32,534 nt of DNA from Enterospora canceri (lineage: Eukaryota; Microsporidia; Enterocytozoonidae), in the NCBI GenBank assembly GCA_002087915.1, contig LWDP01000018.1, positions 1 through 32,534 on the forward strand, in the 5' to 3' direction. The notes beneath the pieces are model-generated. The model did no database searches. It saw nothing but the letters and a program-made list of their open reading frames with translations, and was not told the DNA's origin. Of the stretch, positions 1 through 8,740 are shown piece by piece; position 1 is the first letter of the stretch; every line of letters starts with the position of its first letter. The position numbers and the translations under genes are program-made.

Positions 1-564
1 AATGTATCCATTCATACCTAATGCCAAGCAATGTGATTTACATTTTCGACTTACGCTTTTAATTTCCTCTTGTAGATTCATAAAATGAAGCAGTTGCACT
101 TTCCAGACATCCATTTGGAACACGAAATCAATTTGACCCAGGTTCATTTCATTACAGGTTAATTGCAATTCATTTCCAAAGATACCTGATATTTTGGCTA
201 GTACCAAATCACCCGTATTCAATTCAGGTCTATTCTTCTTAGTTGCATTTGTGAATGATAGAAATGGCAGTATTCCAGTGTACATACTGTTGTGTAGATT
301 CCCATGTGTCACATTGACTTTATAATAGTCGTTTTGAATAGCAAACACTCTTCCTATCACAATATCATGTACCATTGGTCTGTATTGAAGTGTTTTGGAA
401 AAATTGAATAAAATTCTTCCCACTTTATACAGTTTTCCATCAGTTGTTGCCTTGTTATTCAGTATATTCATACACCTACGTCCTTCTTCTATGATTTCAT
501 CACCTGCTTTCACATTCCTTATGAATTTGAATTCTTCTATCTTCTTAAACAAATCAATTTCCAT
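1..564 (-). CDS. RRP40: Exosome RNA-binding cap subunit Rrp40 (EXOSC3), C-terminus cut by the window edge
   Basis: The minus strand is open from the ATG at 564 to the window edge (188 codons, no stop). The protein reads as an S1/KH exosome cap subunit. An S1-like stretch with VIGRVFAIQNDYYKV is followed by the family signature ATKKNRPELNTGDLVLAKI, then LQLTCNE, and the last visible residues GMNGYI match the GMNG turn of the Rrp40 KH domain. Rrp40 is one of three cap subunits that feed RNA into the nuclear and cytoplasmic exosome for rRNA processing and decay. The ATG at 564 is chosen because upstream ATGs in the other frames stop at once. Its leader (AAATTTTATGTATAAAA) lacks the usual CCC triplet. 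The missing part should be only the end of the KH domain. LeuRS lies upstream on the same strand, 50 bp away. Confidence 0.82.
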   Translation of the reverse strand, partial: MEIDLFKKIEEFKFIRNVKAGDEIIEEGRRCMNILNNKATTDGKLYKVGRILFNFSKTLQYRPMVHDIVIGRVFAIQNDYYKVNVTHGNLHNSMYTGILPFLSFTNATKKNRPELNTGDLVLAKISGIFGNELQLTCNEMNLGQIDFVFQMDVWKVQLLHFMNLQEEIKSVSRKCKSHCLALGMNGYI

Positions 565-614
565 TTTTATACATAAAATTTCTTGATTTTTACATATTTA
601 CCCTAATAATTTAT

Positions 615-3470
615 TCAGTAATAGATGTATGGCACCATTGGATATGCTTTCTCATCCATTTCAACCACTTCAATCTGAATATCTTTCTTAGTCTCCTTCT
701 CAATGAATCCTTTGAATTCATTCAAGTACTCCACTTCATCAAATGTTACCTGATACTTCTTCATATTCATCAAATAATCCATACTGAATCCAATTCTCAT
801 TTTGCTGTTACTGTAATTCCTACTCTCTTCCAGAATATTCTTCTTTATCTCATCATTGTTCTTCCCACTCTCCTTCATCTCCTTTATTCTCTTCATACAA
901 TCCTCCTTCCAATCACTGTATTTCTTTGCTACCTTAATCACCACCTTATCTTTCTTTCTTACCATATTAATTCGTCTCACCACTTCCTTAACATATTCAA
1001 TTCCATCAATATTACCTATATCACTTTTCTCACCCATATCAATCTTCTGTCCAATTTTCTCCATCAAGTATCTTGTATAACTTGGTATTATTGGATATAA
1101 CATCCTCATCATCCTATAATACGCCCATTCTTTCATCTTATAGTTCATTCCACCCATGGTCTCATACGTCTCAATCATAGCATTCATGTTATAGAAACCA
1201 TACTTCAATGCATCCCTATAAATCATATTCTCATACGCCTCATTTGTTCTCTTCTCATTTTCATTAACACTTTCAACTAAATACGCATCAATCAACCTGG
1301 TTTCAACTGATCCAGTTTTAGGGACATTCAACACATTCTGAGCCAAAGTGTACAATTTGAGCACAAATGAGTTAGCAACACTCTCTACGAAGTTGGCATC
1401 CTCATTCGTGTCACCACACGCAGCCAGACACATTCGAGTTGCAGATGGTCCAAACTTCTTTAGAGCATTTTCAACAGTCAGGAAATTCCCTTCTGATTTG
1501 CTCATTTTGGAATTGTTCAGCAATAAATACCCATTTGTGAATATACGTCGTGGCCAATATTCCCTATCAAAACAGGCTACGTGATTCATTAGGAAGAATA
1601 TCAGGTGATTATTGATCAGATCTTTTCCAGATACTCTCAAATCAACTGGATAGAAGTATCTGAAACTACTTCTTGCTTCTACTGCAATTTCTACATGTTT
1701 TTCTCCTTCTTCTCCAAATTCATCCAACTTCTTTCTCAATTTCTCCTGATCAATTTCACCAAACACAAATTCCCATAGTTCGTTACACAGATACTTCTTG
1801 CAGTAGATTTCATCATTGCCCTCTAGATCACCAAATAGTAGATGCTTCACCGTGTAGAATGCCATATAAATGGTTGAATCGCTTAATGAATCAATTAGCA
1901 CACTTTCATCCTTATGGAATCTAGTTCCCAATCCAAATGACCTACTGAATCCCCACTTTTGAATCCAATCTAATGCTCCATACAATTTGGCACTGGTGTC
2001 TTCAGAGCATTTCAGTTCTCCAAGACATTCCCTGGTTCTCTTCTTCCACTCTTCATTCCCATAATCCAAAAACCACTGATCTAATAATGCAACTGTGCAT
2101 ATTCCACCTGATCTAGAAATAACCTGGTCTTCTGGAACATAACATACCAAATAATCACTTTCTACTCTACTACTACCCGTCTTGATTCTCTCAAACTTCT
2201 CTTTATCCACATCACTTATTGTTTCACCCTTGCTTTTTAAGTAACTTCTTTTCAACACTTTTTCACCTGATATTTTTGTCACCTTGTTATGAATCCTACA
2301 CAAATCTACCTCAGTGCATTCATTAACATCTTCAATCTGATTCTTTAGATTCTCATAAATGAGTCTTTCAGCTACATATTTCTCTGATCCAATTCCAATT
2401 CCAAATTCAACCCATTCAATCACCTCNTCTTCTGGAACATAACATACCAAATAATCACTTTCTACTCTACTACTACCCGTCTTGATTCTCTCAAACTTCT
2501 CTTTATCCACATCACTTATTGTTTCACCCTTGCTTTTTAAGTAACTTCTTTTCAACACTTTTTCACCTGATATTTTTGTCACCTTGTTATGAATCCTACA
2601 CAAATCTACCTCAGTGCATTCATTAACATCTTCAATCTGATTCTTTAGATTCTCATAAATGAGTCTTTCAGCTACATATTTCTCTGATCCAATTCCAATT
2701 CCAAATTCAACCCATTCAATCACCTCAGACGTGATAATCTCATCAGTTGTTGATAAACTGGTTGCTTCTACCAGAATATTCATTCCAACTTTCTTCAGAA
2801 CTACTGGAATTGGTTTAATACCCTCTCCTTTCCTCCTATCATGATCCAAGCATATTTGTTTATCAACTGGGCAATATATGGAATATCTCTTACCAAAACT
2901 GATGTATTTCTTCGATTCCAACTTCCTGAATTGATACCTCACAAATGAATCGTAATATTGATCAATTTCTGTAGTGATAAATGACCTACTCCAATCTATA
3001 TTTGCATCAAACTCAATTAATGATTTCTTACAATATTCTGGGAATGTCCTACACCAGTGATATGGATCAGCGAATCTACAAATACACATATTTCTATCAC
3101 ATTTCTCTCCAATTGGATGTGTCATCTCAAATCCAAGAGACCTCAATATTTCCATAACAGAAACATCAACTTTCTCACCTGCTAATTCCTGTCTCAACTT
3201 CTGTGCTGATGCTGAAATAGGCATTCCAGTACAATGGAATCCAAATGGAAATAGAACATTATATCCCTTCTGCTCCATGTAGTAGCTAAAGAAGTCTGAC
3301 TTAGATATTGAATACAAGTGGCCTAAATGAAGCTTACCATTCATATATGGATATGGAAACGTAATAAAGAACTTCTTCCTATTCTCATCCACCCCTATTC
3401 TACGTCCTTCTCTTCTTCCCTTTCGTTCTAAGTTATTTACGTATTCTAGTTTGCTATTTGACTGAGTCAT
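615..3470 (-). CDS. CDC60: Cytosolic leucyl-tRNA synthetase (contains an assembly duplication)
   Basis: This is a class I aminoacyl-tRNA synthetase that charges tRNA-Leu in the cytosol. The HIGH-type motif HLGH is at residues 48-51 within a PYMNGKLHLGH context. The second signature KMSKSEGNF starts at residue 655 as assembled. Between them are QVISRSGG and LLDQWFLDYG, typical of eukaryotic/archaeal LeuRS. The 951-residue frame is inflated: a 299-bp block occurs twice around a single N at 2427. Removing one copy plus the N (300 nt) keeps the frame and gives about 851 residues. The editing (CP1) insertion is then only about 145 residues, and I see neither a TLRPET-type nor a GTGVVTSVPSDSPDD-type motif, so proofreading is probably lost. 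The start ATG at 3470 follows a TTTAACCAC leader, a variant of the CCC element. Confidence 0.95.
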   Translation of the reverse strand: MTQSNSKLEYVNNLERKGRREGRRIGVDENRKKFFITFPYPYMNGKLHLGHLYSISKSDFFSYYMEQKGYNVLFPFGFHCTGMPISASAQKLRQELAGEKVDVSVMEILRSLGFEMTHPIGEKCDRNMCICRFADPYHWCRTFPEYCKKSLIEFDANIDWSRSFITTEIDQYYDSFVRYQFRKLESKKYISFGKRYSIYCPVDKQICLDHDRRKGEGIKPIPVVLKKVGMNILVEATSLSTTDEIITSEVIEWVEFGIGIGSEKYVAERLIYENLKNQIEDVNECTEVDLCRIHNKVTKISGEKVLKRSYLKSKGETISDVDKEKFERIKTGSSRVESDYLVCYVPEXEVIEWVEFGIGIGSEKYVAERLIYENLKNQIEDVNECTEVDLCRIHNKVTKISGEKVLKRSYLKSKGETISDVDKEKFERIKTGSSRVESDYLVCYVPEDQVISRSGGICTVALLDQWFLDYGNEEWKKRTRECLGELKCSEDTSAKLYGALDWIQKWGFSRSFGLGTRFHKDESVLIDSLSDSTIYMAFYTVKHLLFGDLEGNDEIYCKKYLCNELWEFVFGEIDQEKLRKKLDEFGEEGEKHVEIAVEARSSFRYFYPVDLRVSGKDLINNHLIFFLMNHVACFDREYWPRRIFTNGYLLLNNSKMSKSEGNFLTVENALKKFGPSATRMCLAACGDTNEDANFVESVANSFVLKLYTLAQNVLNVPKTGSVETRLIDAYLVESVNENEKRTNEAYENMIYRDALKYGFYNMNAMIETYETMGGMNYKMKEWAYYRMMRMLYPIIPSYTRYLMEKIGQKIDMGEKSDIGNIDGIEYVKEVVRRINMVRKKDKVVIKVAKKYSDWKEDCMKRIKEMKESGKNNDEIKKNILEESRNYSNSKMRIGFSMDYLMNMKKYQVTFDEVEYLNEFKGFIEKETKKDIQIEVVEMDEKAYPMVPYIYY
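2128..2726. repeat. Exact 299-bp direct duplication around a single N (assembly artefact)
   Basis: Bases 2128-2426 and 2428-2726 are identical, offset by exactly 300 nt, with the only ambiguous base of the window (N, 2427) between them. Both copies encode the same LeuRS segment, from EVIEWVEFGIG to DYLVCYVPE. The flanks read correctly across a single copy (YVPEDQVISRSGG). This is the footprint of two overlapping contigs joined without merging their overlap. A true tandem duplication would not need an N, nor be expected to be perfect. Confidence 0.93.
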
Positions 3471-3571
3471 GTGGTTAAATTTTTACTTCTTTTCCTGACT
3501 ATAAATGATTCGAATATTCTTACCACAATATAAAACAAAACTATCTTCGATTCTCTTAATTTATTCCCCTC

Positions 3572-4426
3572 TTAAGGTGCATTGCTCATTGCCATGTTCT
3601 CTTCATCCACTAGCTTCTTTTTCTGAGATGCCATGTAGAAGTAGATTCCAATACCAATTGCTGCAGCCAGAAGCAACAGACCACCTACAATCAGAGTAAT
3701 TTTGATGCCTTTTGACATTCCCTCTTCCTTCTTGTCAGATGATCCTGATCCTGATCCCGATGCTGCTCCCAGTACCTTTATAGTGAACTCGTTCTTCTCA
3801 AACTTCACCTCCATCAACTTGGACTTGTGTTCTTTGTTGTCACTCTTGTAAGTCACGAACACTACGAATTCATCCTTCTTTGCCGCGTCCTTGATTTTAC
3901 TCAAGCAGACATATGCATTAAGGGGCTTGACTCCTGCTTCGATAGCAGGTTTCACGTTGTCCTTTGGCTTTGCGTCATCTTCTTTCACTTTGTTAGTAAA
4001 AACATCCTTCATCATGCTTGCAACTTCAGTTGGAACTGTTTGAGTGAATGCATCAGCAGCGATTTCAGTAACTACTTCCTTGTGGAGAGCCTGGTCCGCT
4101 GCATCCTTAGCCATATAAGCGGCTACTTTTGTCAACCTCGTCAGATAACCCACCATAGCTGCTGCGGTGGTGAAACCATCATCCTTAGCATTGAATGTTT
4201 TCATGTCAAGCTCTTCTGCATCCTTGTCGACCTTCTCAGCAACAAATGCCTTCGCATCAGTTACTCCCTTTTCAAGGGTGGCATTTTTAAGCAACAGATA
4301 CTTTCCTGTTGAAAGTTCAATTGCTTTCTCTTCTGCTTTGACACTGTTGTCGTCGAACGTCTTCTGAAGATTGTCCTTAGCCATGACGCTAAGAATGCTG
4401 CAGATCAATGCTGTGTTGAAAAACAT
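3572..4426 (-). CDS. Secreted/type I membrane protein with signal peptide and C-terminal TM, unknown family
   Basis: Not recognised. With the start at 4426 the product is 284 residues. It begins with a short hydrophobic signal peptide (MFFNTALICSILSVMA), then about 220 charged residues rich in K, D, E and A. A GSGSGSS linker follows, then one hydrophobic helix at about residues 243-264 (LIVGGLLLLAAAIGIGIYF), a basic stop-transfer (QKKK) and a 15-residue tail. This predicts a type I plasma-membrane or secretory-pathway protein with an outward helical domain. An ATG 69 nt further upstream is in frame, but 4426 is preferred because a GACCCCT element lies just before it and it exposes the signal peptide. 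The Ala/Lys-rich, better biased codon use suggests good expression. A spore-surface or host-exposed role is possible but is only inference. Confidence 0.8.
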   Translation of the reverse strand: MFFNTALICSILSVMAKDNLQKTFDDNSVKAEEKAIELSTGKYLLLKNATLEKGVTDAKAFVAEKVDKDAEELDMKTFNAKDDGFTTAAAMVGYLTRLTKVAAYMAKDAADQALHKEVVTEIAADAFTQTVPTEVASMMKDVFTNKVKEDDAKPKDNVKPAIEAGVKPLNAYVCLSKIKDAAKKDEFVVFVTYKSDNKEHKSKLMEVKFEKNEFTIKVLGAASGSGSGSSDKKEEGMSKGIKITLIVGGLLLLAAAIGIGIYFYMASQKKKLVDEENMAMSNAP

Positions 4427-4723
4427 AGGGGTCAGAAAATTAAAAATTTTTAAGCAAAAAAGGAGGAAGGAGTTATCACTGATCATTTTGAACAAATGCA
4501 GAACGCATCATAACAGATATCAACTGAATCAAAATAGCCAATATGAAAGTTATTGTATTAAGGGACAAATTCCCTTTCTGGATAGAGCTACCCTTCCCAA
4601 AATGAAATTCTAGAAATATAGTTAGTTAGTCGGACTATTGCAAATATCTCAAGCATTAAGCTTATTCATAAGAATGTTCTTATAAATACAGAATAAGGCA
4701 TTTCCAGCTTGATAAATCACCAT

Positions 4724-5860
4724 TTAGTTTACCTCAGTCTTAAGTGTTCCATAAAACGCCTTCTTCTCCTCAGACGTCTGGAATCTGCCCCTTCCGATCT
4801 TCGAGGACGTGTCTACGAACTTGATGGAGACATCCTTGTTCTCTCTGACGTGAATTGGCTTCCTTAGCGTCACAACCCTCTTGCATGGCCCACTCACGCA
4901 TCCTTTCACCATCACGTAGTCGTTTTCAATGCAGCCGTAGTGTGGGAATCCACCCATTGGGTTGATTGTCTTCACAGTCAAGTCGAAGTCAGTCTGAAGT
5001 GGCTGTGTTCCGTTTCCTATGCCATAAATCATCAGATTCTGCTGCGTCCTCCTGTGGAATCCCATTTGGCCGCATCTCGCCACAGAGTACATCACTCTTG
5101 ACGGATGCCACGCCCCAATGCAGGCCACCTTCCTAATTCCCTTGTTTGTTTTCCTAGGCAGAATTGTGGTCCCCCATCTTTTCACAGTTCCCTGGAATCC
5201 CTTTCCTTTTGTGACTCCAATTGCATCAATGAACTCATTTTTGCCAAAGACCTCCTGGACGCAGATCTCCTTTTCCAGGCGACTCATCGCATACTCCGCC
5301 TTCTGAACACTCGTCCCACCGTTGATTTGCACCTCGATGATATGCGCCTTCTTCTGATCCAGTGACTTCAGCTTCTGTGGCTGAGAGTGGCAGAGCAGTC
5401 GCACAATCTGGGAGTTCCTGATTGCCTCTACGTCTGTCTCGGTGTATTCGATGTTCTGTCTCATGTCCTCGTGCTTCATTCCTGGAATGTAGCTCTTTTT
5501 GAACATTCTTCTGATTACGCCCTCACTGAGATTCTTGGCCAGAATCATCGCAGTCCTCTGCAGCCCATCGGTGGTCTCGCTGTAGCCAACGACGCCGTGG
5601 ACTGCCATTGGTGGCGTCTCGAGAATCGTCACTGCGTCCAGCACCTCCTTCGTCTGAATCTTGTTTTTTGCCTTCACCTCCTTCGTTCTGATCACGTGGG
5701 TCATTCCGGCCTTGTAGCTCAGAAAGCCAGTCGGGTGGCACGGGCTGGACTGGTCGTCCGCCGGGTAGCTCTTGATCGACGACTTGACTGACGCAGCCCT
5801 CTTCTTCGGCCTGTACTGAAGTGATCCGTGTCGCGGTGCATGGAATTTCCTGCAAGACAT
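4724..5860 (-). CDS. RPL3: 60S ribosomal protein uL3 (L3)
   Basis: 378 residues, close to the usual eukaryotic length (about 390). The N-terminus MSCRKFHAPRHGSL and the stretch HPTGFLSYKAGMTHVIR are hallmark uL3. The central segment LPRKTNKGIRKVACIGAWHP followed by RVMYSVARCGQMGFHRRT forms the tip that reaches the peptidyl-transferase centre. The C-terminus KIGRGRFQTSEEKKAFYG is also typical. The protein nucleates early 60S assembly and is essential. The ATG at 5860 is directly preceded by AAAATTTTACCCAA, the CCC element. No intron is evident. Codon use is more GC-biased than in neighbouring regulatory genes, as expected for a highly expressed gene. CK1 lies 58 bp upstream on the same strand. 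Confidence 0.98.
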   Translation of the reverse strand: MSCRKFHAPRHGSLQYRPKKRAASVKSSIKSYPADDQSSPCHPTGFLSYKAGMTHVIRTKEVKAKNKIQTKEVLDAVTILETPPMAVHGVVGYSETTDGLQRTAMILAKNLSEGVIRRMFKKSYIPGMKHEDMRQNIEYTETDVEAIRNSQIVRLLCHSQPQKLKSLDQKKAHIIEVQINGGTSVQKAEYAMSRLEKEICVQEVFGKNEFIDAIGVTKGKGFQGTVKRWGTTILPRKTNKGIRKVACIGAWHPSRVMYSVARCGQMGFHRRTQQNLMIYGIGNGTQPLQTDFDLTVKTINPMGGFPHYGCIENDYVMVKGCVSGPCKRVVTLRKPIHVRENKDVSIKFVDTSSKIGRGRFQTSEEKKAFYGTLKTEVN

Positions 5861-5862
5861 TT

Positions 5863-5869
5863 GGGTAAA
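5863..5869 (-). promoter_or_regulatory. TTTACCC start-proximal element of RPL3
   Basis: GGGTAAA on the plus strand, which is TTTACCC on the coding strand, 2 nt before the RPL3 ATG. It matches the microsporidian CCC motif that lies at transcription/translation starts. Confidence 0.7.
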
Positions 5870-5918
5870 ATTTTGTAAGAAAGATTTCCAACCATTTTAT
5901 TTACTCTGAGACACTCAG

Positions 5919-6815
5919 TCACCAGAAGTCCTTGTGATCGACCCAATCGAACTTGTCGTCGTCCTCGAGGTCGCGCTTCTTGAGCCCGTTCATGAAGAGG
6001 CTGTTCAGGTAGAAGTAATCGGGGTATTCTGCGTACTTCAGGTTTCTAACGTGCGTCATGTACAGAAATAGCTCAGATGGACACCCAGTACACAGCTCCT
6101 TCAGCGTAGTCTCCCTTTTTACTTCTTTTATTTTCTCGTATTTAACTCTTTTGTTTTCGCCCTTGAGGCCTTGCCATGGCAATCTCCCCTTTGAGAAATA
6201 AATTAGCATGAAGCCAAGGGACTCCAGATCGTCTCTTCTGCTTTGTTCTATCCCAATATGCGTGTTTAGTGAAGCATATCTGGCAGTGCCAGTCAGATTC
6301 TTCCCGTCTTTGTACGGCCTATGCACCATTGTGACTGGATTTCTGAATTCCTTGGCCAGGCCGTAGTCGATCAGAAAGAGCTTTCCGAAGCTGGTGCTGA
6401 CGACGAAGTTGTCTGGTTTGATGTCCCTATGGACGTAGTGTCTGTGATGTAGGAACTCAATTTGCCGCAAGCATGTTTTGCCTATTAGAAATAAGGTTTT
6501 GATTGAGAATTCCCTGTTGAGTTTGTTGTAGATTTTCTCTAGAGATGGGCCAAGCAGCTCCATCGACAAGCAATTCACCATGTCTCCTTTGTACTCTATT
6601 CGGCCTATATCAAAGACGCGGGGCGTGGCTGGGCCTCTAATGAGTCTATATATGTTAAATTCGTGTTTTATTTGGGATACGGTGATGGATTTCTTCTCGA
6701 CCTTTACTGCGACTTCTTCACCTGTGTTTGTATCCTCTGCTACGTATATTTCACCAAATGCACCGTGTGATATCAGCGTCTTTAGCTTTAAATTATCCAG
6801 CGTTTTTGAATTCAT
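5919..6815 (-). CDS. Casein kinase 1 family Ser/Thr kinase
   Basis: 298 residues, essentially a bare CK1 catalytic domain. The glycine loop SHGAFGEIY is at about 16-24, the ATP lysine is K38 (VAVKVE), the catalytic loop HRDIKPDN starts at 129, and DYGLAKEFR is at 150-158 with Tyr where most kinases have Phe. The CK1-specific substitution for the APE motif is present as a SLNTH/IEQSRRDDLESLG block. CK1 enzymes phosphorylate pre-primed acidic sites and act in vesicle traffic, the cell cycle and ribosome maturation. Lacking the long C-terminal tail of yeast Yck1/2 with its lipidation site, it more resembles Hrr25/CK1-delta cores, but the isoform cannot be fixed. The start at 6815 follows AAATTTAACTCCC, a variant CCC element. 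Confidence 0.95.
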   Translation of the reverse strand: MNSKTLDNLKLKTLISHGAFGEIYVAEDTNTGEEVAVKVEKKSITVSQIKHEFNIYRLIRGPATPRVFDIGRIEYKGDMVNCLSMELLGPSLEKIYNKLNREFSIKTLFLIGKTCLRQIEFLHHRHYVHRDIKPDNFVVSTSFGKLFLIDYGLAKEFRNPVTMVHRPYKDGKNLTGTARYASLNTHIGIEQSRRDDLESLGFMLIYFSKGRLPWQGLKGENKRVKYEKIKEVKRETTLKELCTGCPSELFLYMTHVRNLKYAEYPDYFYLNSLFMNGLKKRDLEDDDKFDWVDHKDFW

Positions 6816-7215
6816 GGGAGTTAAATTTTGTTTGTTTGTAAAAATAAAAGGAAAAACACCAAAGACGTAGTGGATGCACTAATACGCCAATATTCTAAGA
6901 TATGTAAGTGAAAAGAAGAGAGATGTAAAAACCCTAAAAATTGAAAGAAATTCAGGTAAAATATTTTTATAAATCCTGTATACGAGTGGTTGGAACAGAA
7001 ATACACATTTTTATATGTGTATAATACAAAAAGAAGGTGCATTGCATATGATTTTTACTTTAAACACGATTTTAAGTATTTTAAGCAAGAATTCAGGTGA
7101 AAAGTAACAATAAATTTCCAAAAATTACTATTTTTCTTAAACGAACACGTTTATCTTTAAGTATTCATTTCATCACATTCCTCTTCTTCAATTAACATCT
7201 TTATTTTACGCCCCA
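6816..7215. other. 400-bp divergent intergenic region between CK1 and SLY1
   Basis: AT-rich spacer that must hold both promoters. The ends carry CCC-type elements: TTTAACTCCC before CK1 and TTTTACGCCCCA before SLY1. A GTAAGT occurs at about 6904, but no upstream exon or matching 3' splice context supports an intron. No RNA gene was recognised. Confidence 0.6.
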
Positions 7216-8715
7216 ATGATTCGCAAACTGCAAAAACAACAAATTGCTGAATTTCTTGGAATAAAAAGAGCACCATTTAAGATACTCATAATGGATGAAC
7301 ATACTAGGAGCATCCTTGCACCACTATTCAAGCTATCTGAACTACGAGACTGTGGTATCTGCGCACATTACACTCTTTCAAACACTAGAACCCAGGCAAG
7401 AGACATTCCTGCTCTTTACTACATTCACGACTTCAACCTGGTCACACAAGATGTATGCAGATTCATCTATTCTGAATACTACATCAACAGCTCCACACAG
7501 ATCAAACGAGCTGAATTGGAGAATTTGGCAGCAAAAACCAGTGAGTTACAACAGGCAAACAGAATCATCGCAGTCAATGACACATTCACTGATTTCATTT
7601 CTCTTCAAAATGACCTATTCAGTTTCAACCTGAAAAACAGCTATTTGAATGATTACACCAGAGAAGTCACTTCTGGACTATTCTCTGTCTTTGTGACACT
7701 GAATGAGATGCCATTTGTAGTCGCAAATCCAAAGACAACTGGAATCAGAAGCAGCATTTTGAAGATGTTTGATTCAAAATTACGAAATTCAAAAATGTTC
7801 AAAAATGCATTACAGAGACCACTTTGTGTGATTGTAGAGAGAGACGTCGATTTGCTTACGCCACTAATGCATACACTGGGATTCTACGAGTTGATTAGTG
7901 ACCTATTTGATGTGGAATTGAATAAGGTTAATTTGGATGGAAAAAGTGTTCCAATTGACACAGAGAGTGAGTTCTTTAACAAGCAGCGATTCAATGACTT
8001 TGTTGACGTAGTGGATCTCATAAACCAAGAGGTACAGGCGTACAAGAAGGAAATGGCCATGAGGAATCTAAGTGTGACAGATGTGGCAAAAATGCTCGAG
8101 GTGGCACCAGAGCTGCAGAAGAAGAACGAGGTGGTCACTAGTCTCCTCAATATCAGCCTGAATGCAGTCTCAGAAATCAAGAAGAGGAGTTTTGATGAGT
8201 TTTATGCAATGGAAAACAAATTTGACAAAAACAGCCTATATGAATTGAGTGAGAAGGGAACCAATGAAGACATCATCAGACTGGCTGTGAGCATGTTAGG
8301 GAAGCCAGAAGCCGAGTTCATTGGGCCAATGCTTGAGAAGAGGGGAATCAGAACCAATATAGTAGGATACATCAAGAAGTTCATGAATGAGGACAAATAC
8401 TACCAGACCATTGCTAAGAAGATGAAGAATCTTCTGTTCAAGAAGAGTCTGCCTGTAGTTGCACATGTTGAGGATGTGCTATTTAGAATTAAAAACAGCA
8501 GCCTTAAGGAGTCGTATGAGACATCTACGCACAAAGATGCCTTCTACTACAATGAAATCAGCAAAGTCGTCGTGTTTGTGAATGGTGGGATATCGTACCA
8601 GGAGGTGAGTGGCCTCCACGAGCTGTCTCAGAAATACGGCCTTGATTTCATCATAGGCGGAACTGAAATAATCAACGCACGTGGATTCATGAGCCAGCTA
8701 GAACAGTGTGAGTAA
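7216..8715 (+). CDS. SLY1: Sec1/Munc18-family protein Sly1 (ER-Golgi SNARE regulator)
   Basis: 499 residues, shorter than yeast Sly1 (666). The opening FKILIMDEHTRSILAPLF and the following LRDCGICAHYTL match the Sly1 pattern (domain 1 strand and the SDLRELGV block). IPALYYIHD and FIYSEYYIN follow the same order. Domain 2/3a shows LQRPLCVIVERDVDLLTPLMH, equal to the SM-family hallmark DR.xDL.TPL.H. The C-terminus has VVVFVNGGISYQE and FIIGGTEIINARGF, the conserved last strand and helix. SM proteins clasp SNARE bundles, and Sly1 works with syntaxin-5/Sed5 at ER-Golgi fusion. The start at 7216 follows TTTTACGCCCCA. The gene converges on haspin with 25 bp between stops. Of the SM paralogues (Vps45, Sec1, Vps33), Sly1 fits best. 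Confidence 0.88.
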   Translation: MIRKLQKQQIAEFLGIKRAPFKILIMDEHTRSILAPLFKLSELRDCGICAHYTLSNTRTQARDIPALYYIHDFNLVTQDVCRFIYSEYYINSSTQIKRAELENLAAKTSELQQANRIIAVNDTFTDFISLQNDLFSFNLKNSYLNDYTREVTSGLFSVFVTLNEMPFVVANPKTTGIRSSILKMFDSKLRNSKMFKNALQRPLCVIVERDVDLLTPLMHTLGFYELISDLFDVELNKVNLDGKSVPIDTESEFFNKQRFNDFVDVVDLINQEVQAYKKEMAMRNLSVTDVAKMLEVAPELQKKNEVVTSLLNISLNAVSEIKKRSFDEFYAMENKFDKNSLYELSEKGTNEDIIRLAVSMLGKPEAEFIGPMLEKRGIRTNIVGYIKKFMNEDKYYQTIAKKMKNLLFKKSLPVVAHVEDVLFRIKNSSLKESYETSTHKDAFYYNEISKVVVFVNGGISYQEVSGLHELSQKYGLDFIIGGTEIINARGFMSQLEQCE

Positions 8716-8740
8716 ATGAATACGATGATTAACATTCTTA

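Noticed and set aside
597..603. Plus-strand TTTACCC between RRP40 and LeuRS
   Set aside because: No plus-strand gene follows; both neighbours are on the minus strand and LeuRS ends at 615, so it is probably chance.
6890..6960. Possible spliceosomal intron (GTAAGT at about 6904 to TTCAG at about 6955)
   Set aside because: No coding exon precedes it (the only nearby ATG meets a stop after one codon) and the SLY1 protein is complete without it.
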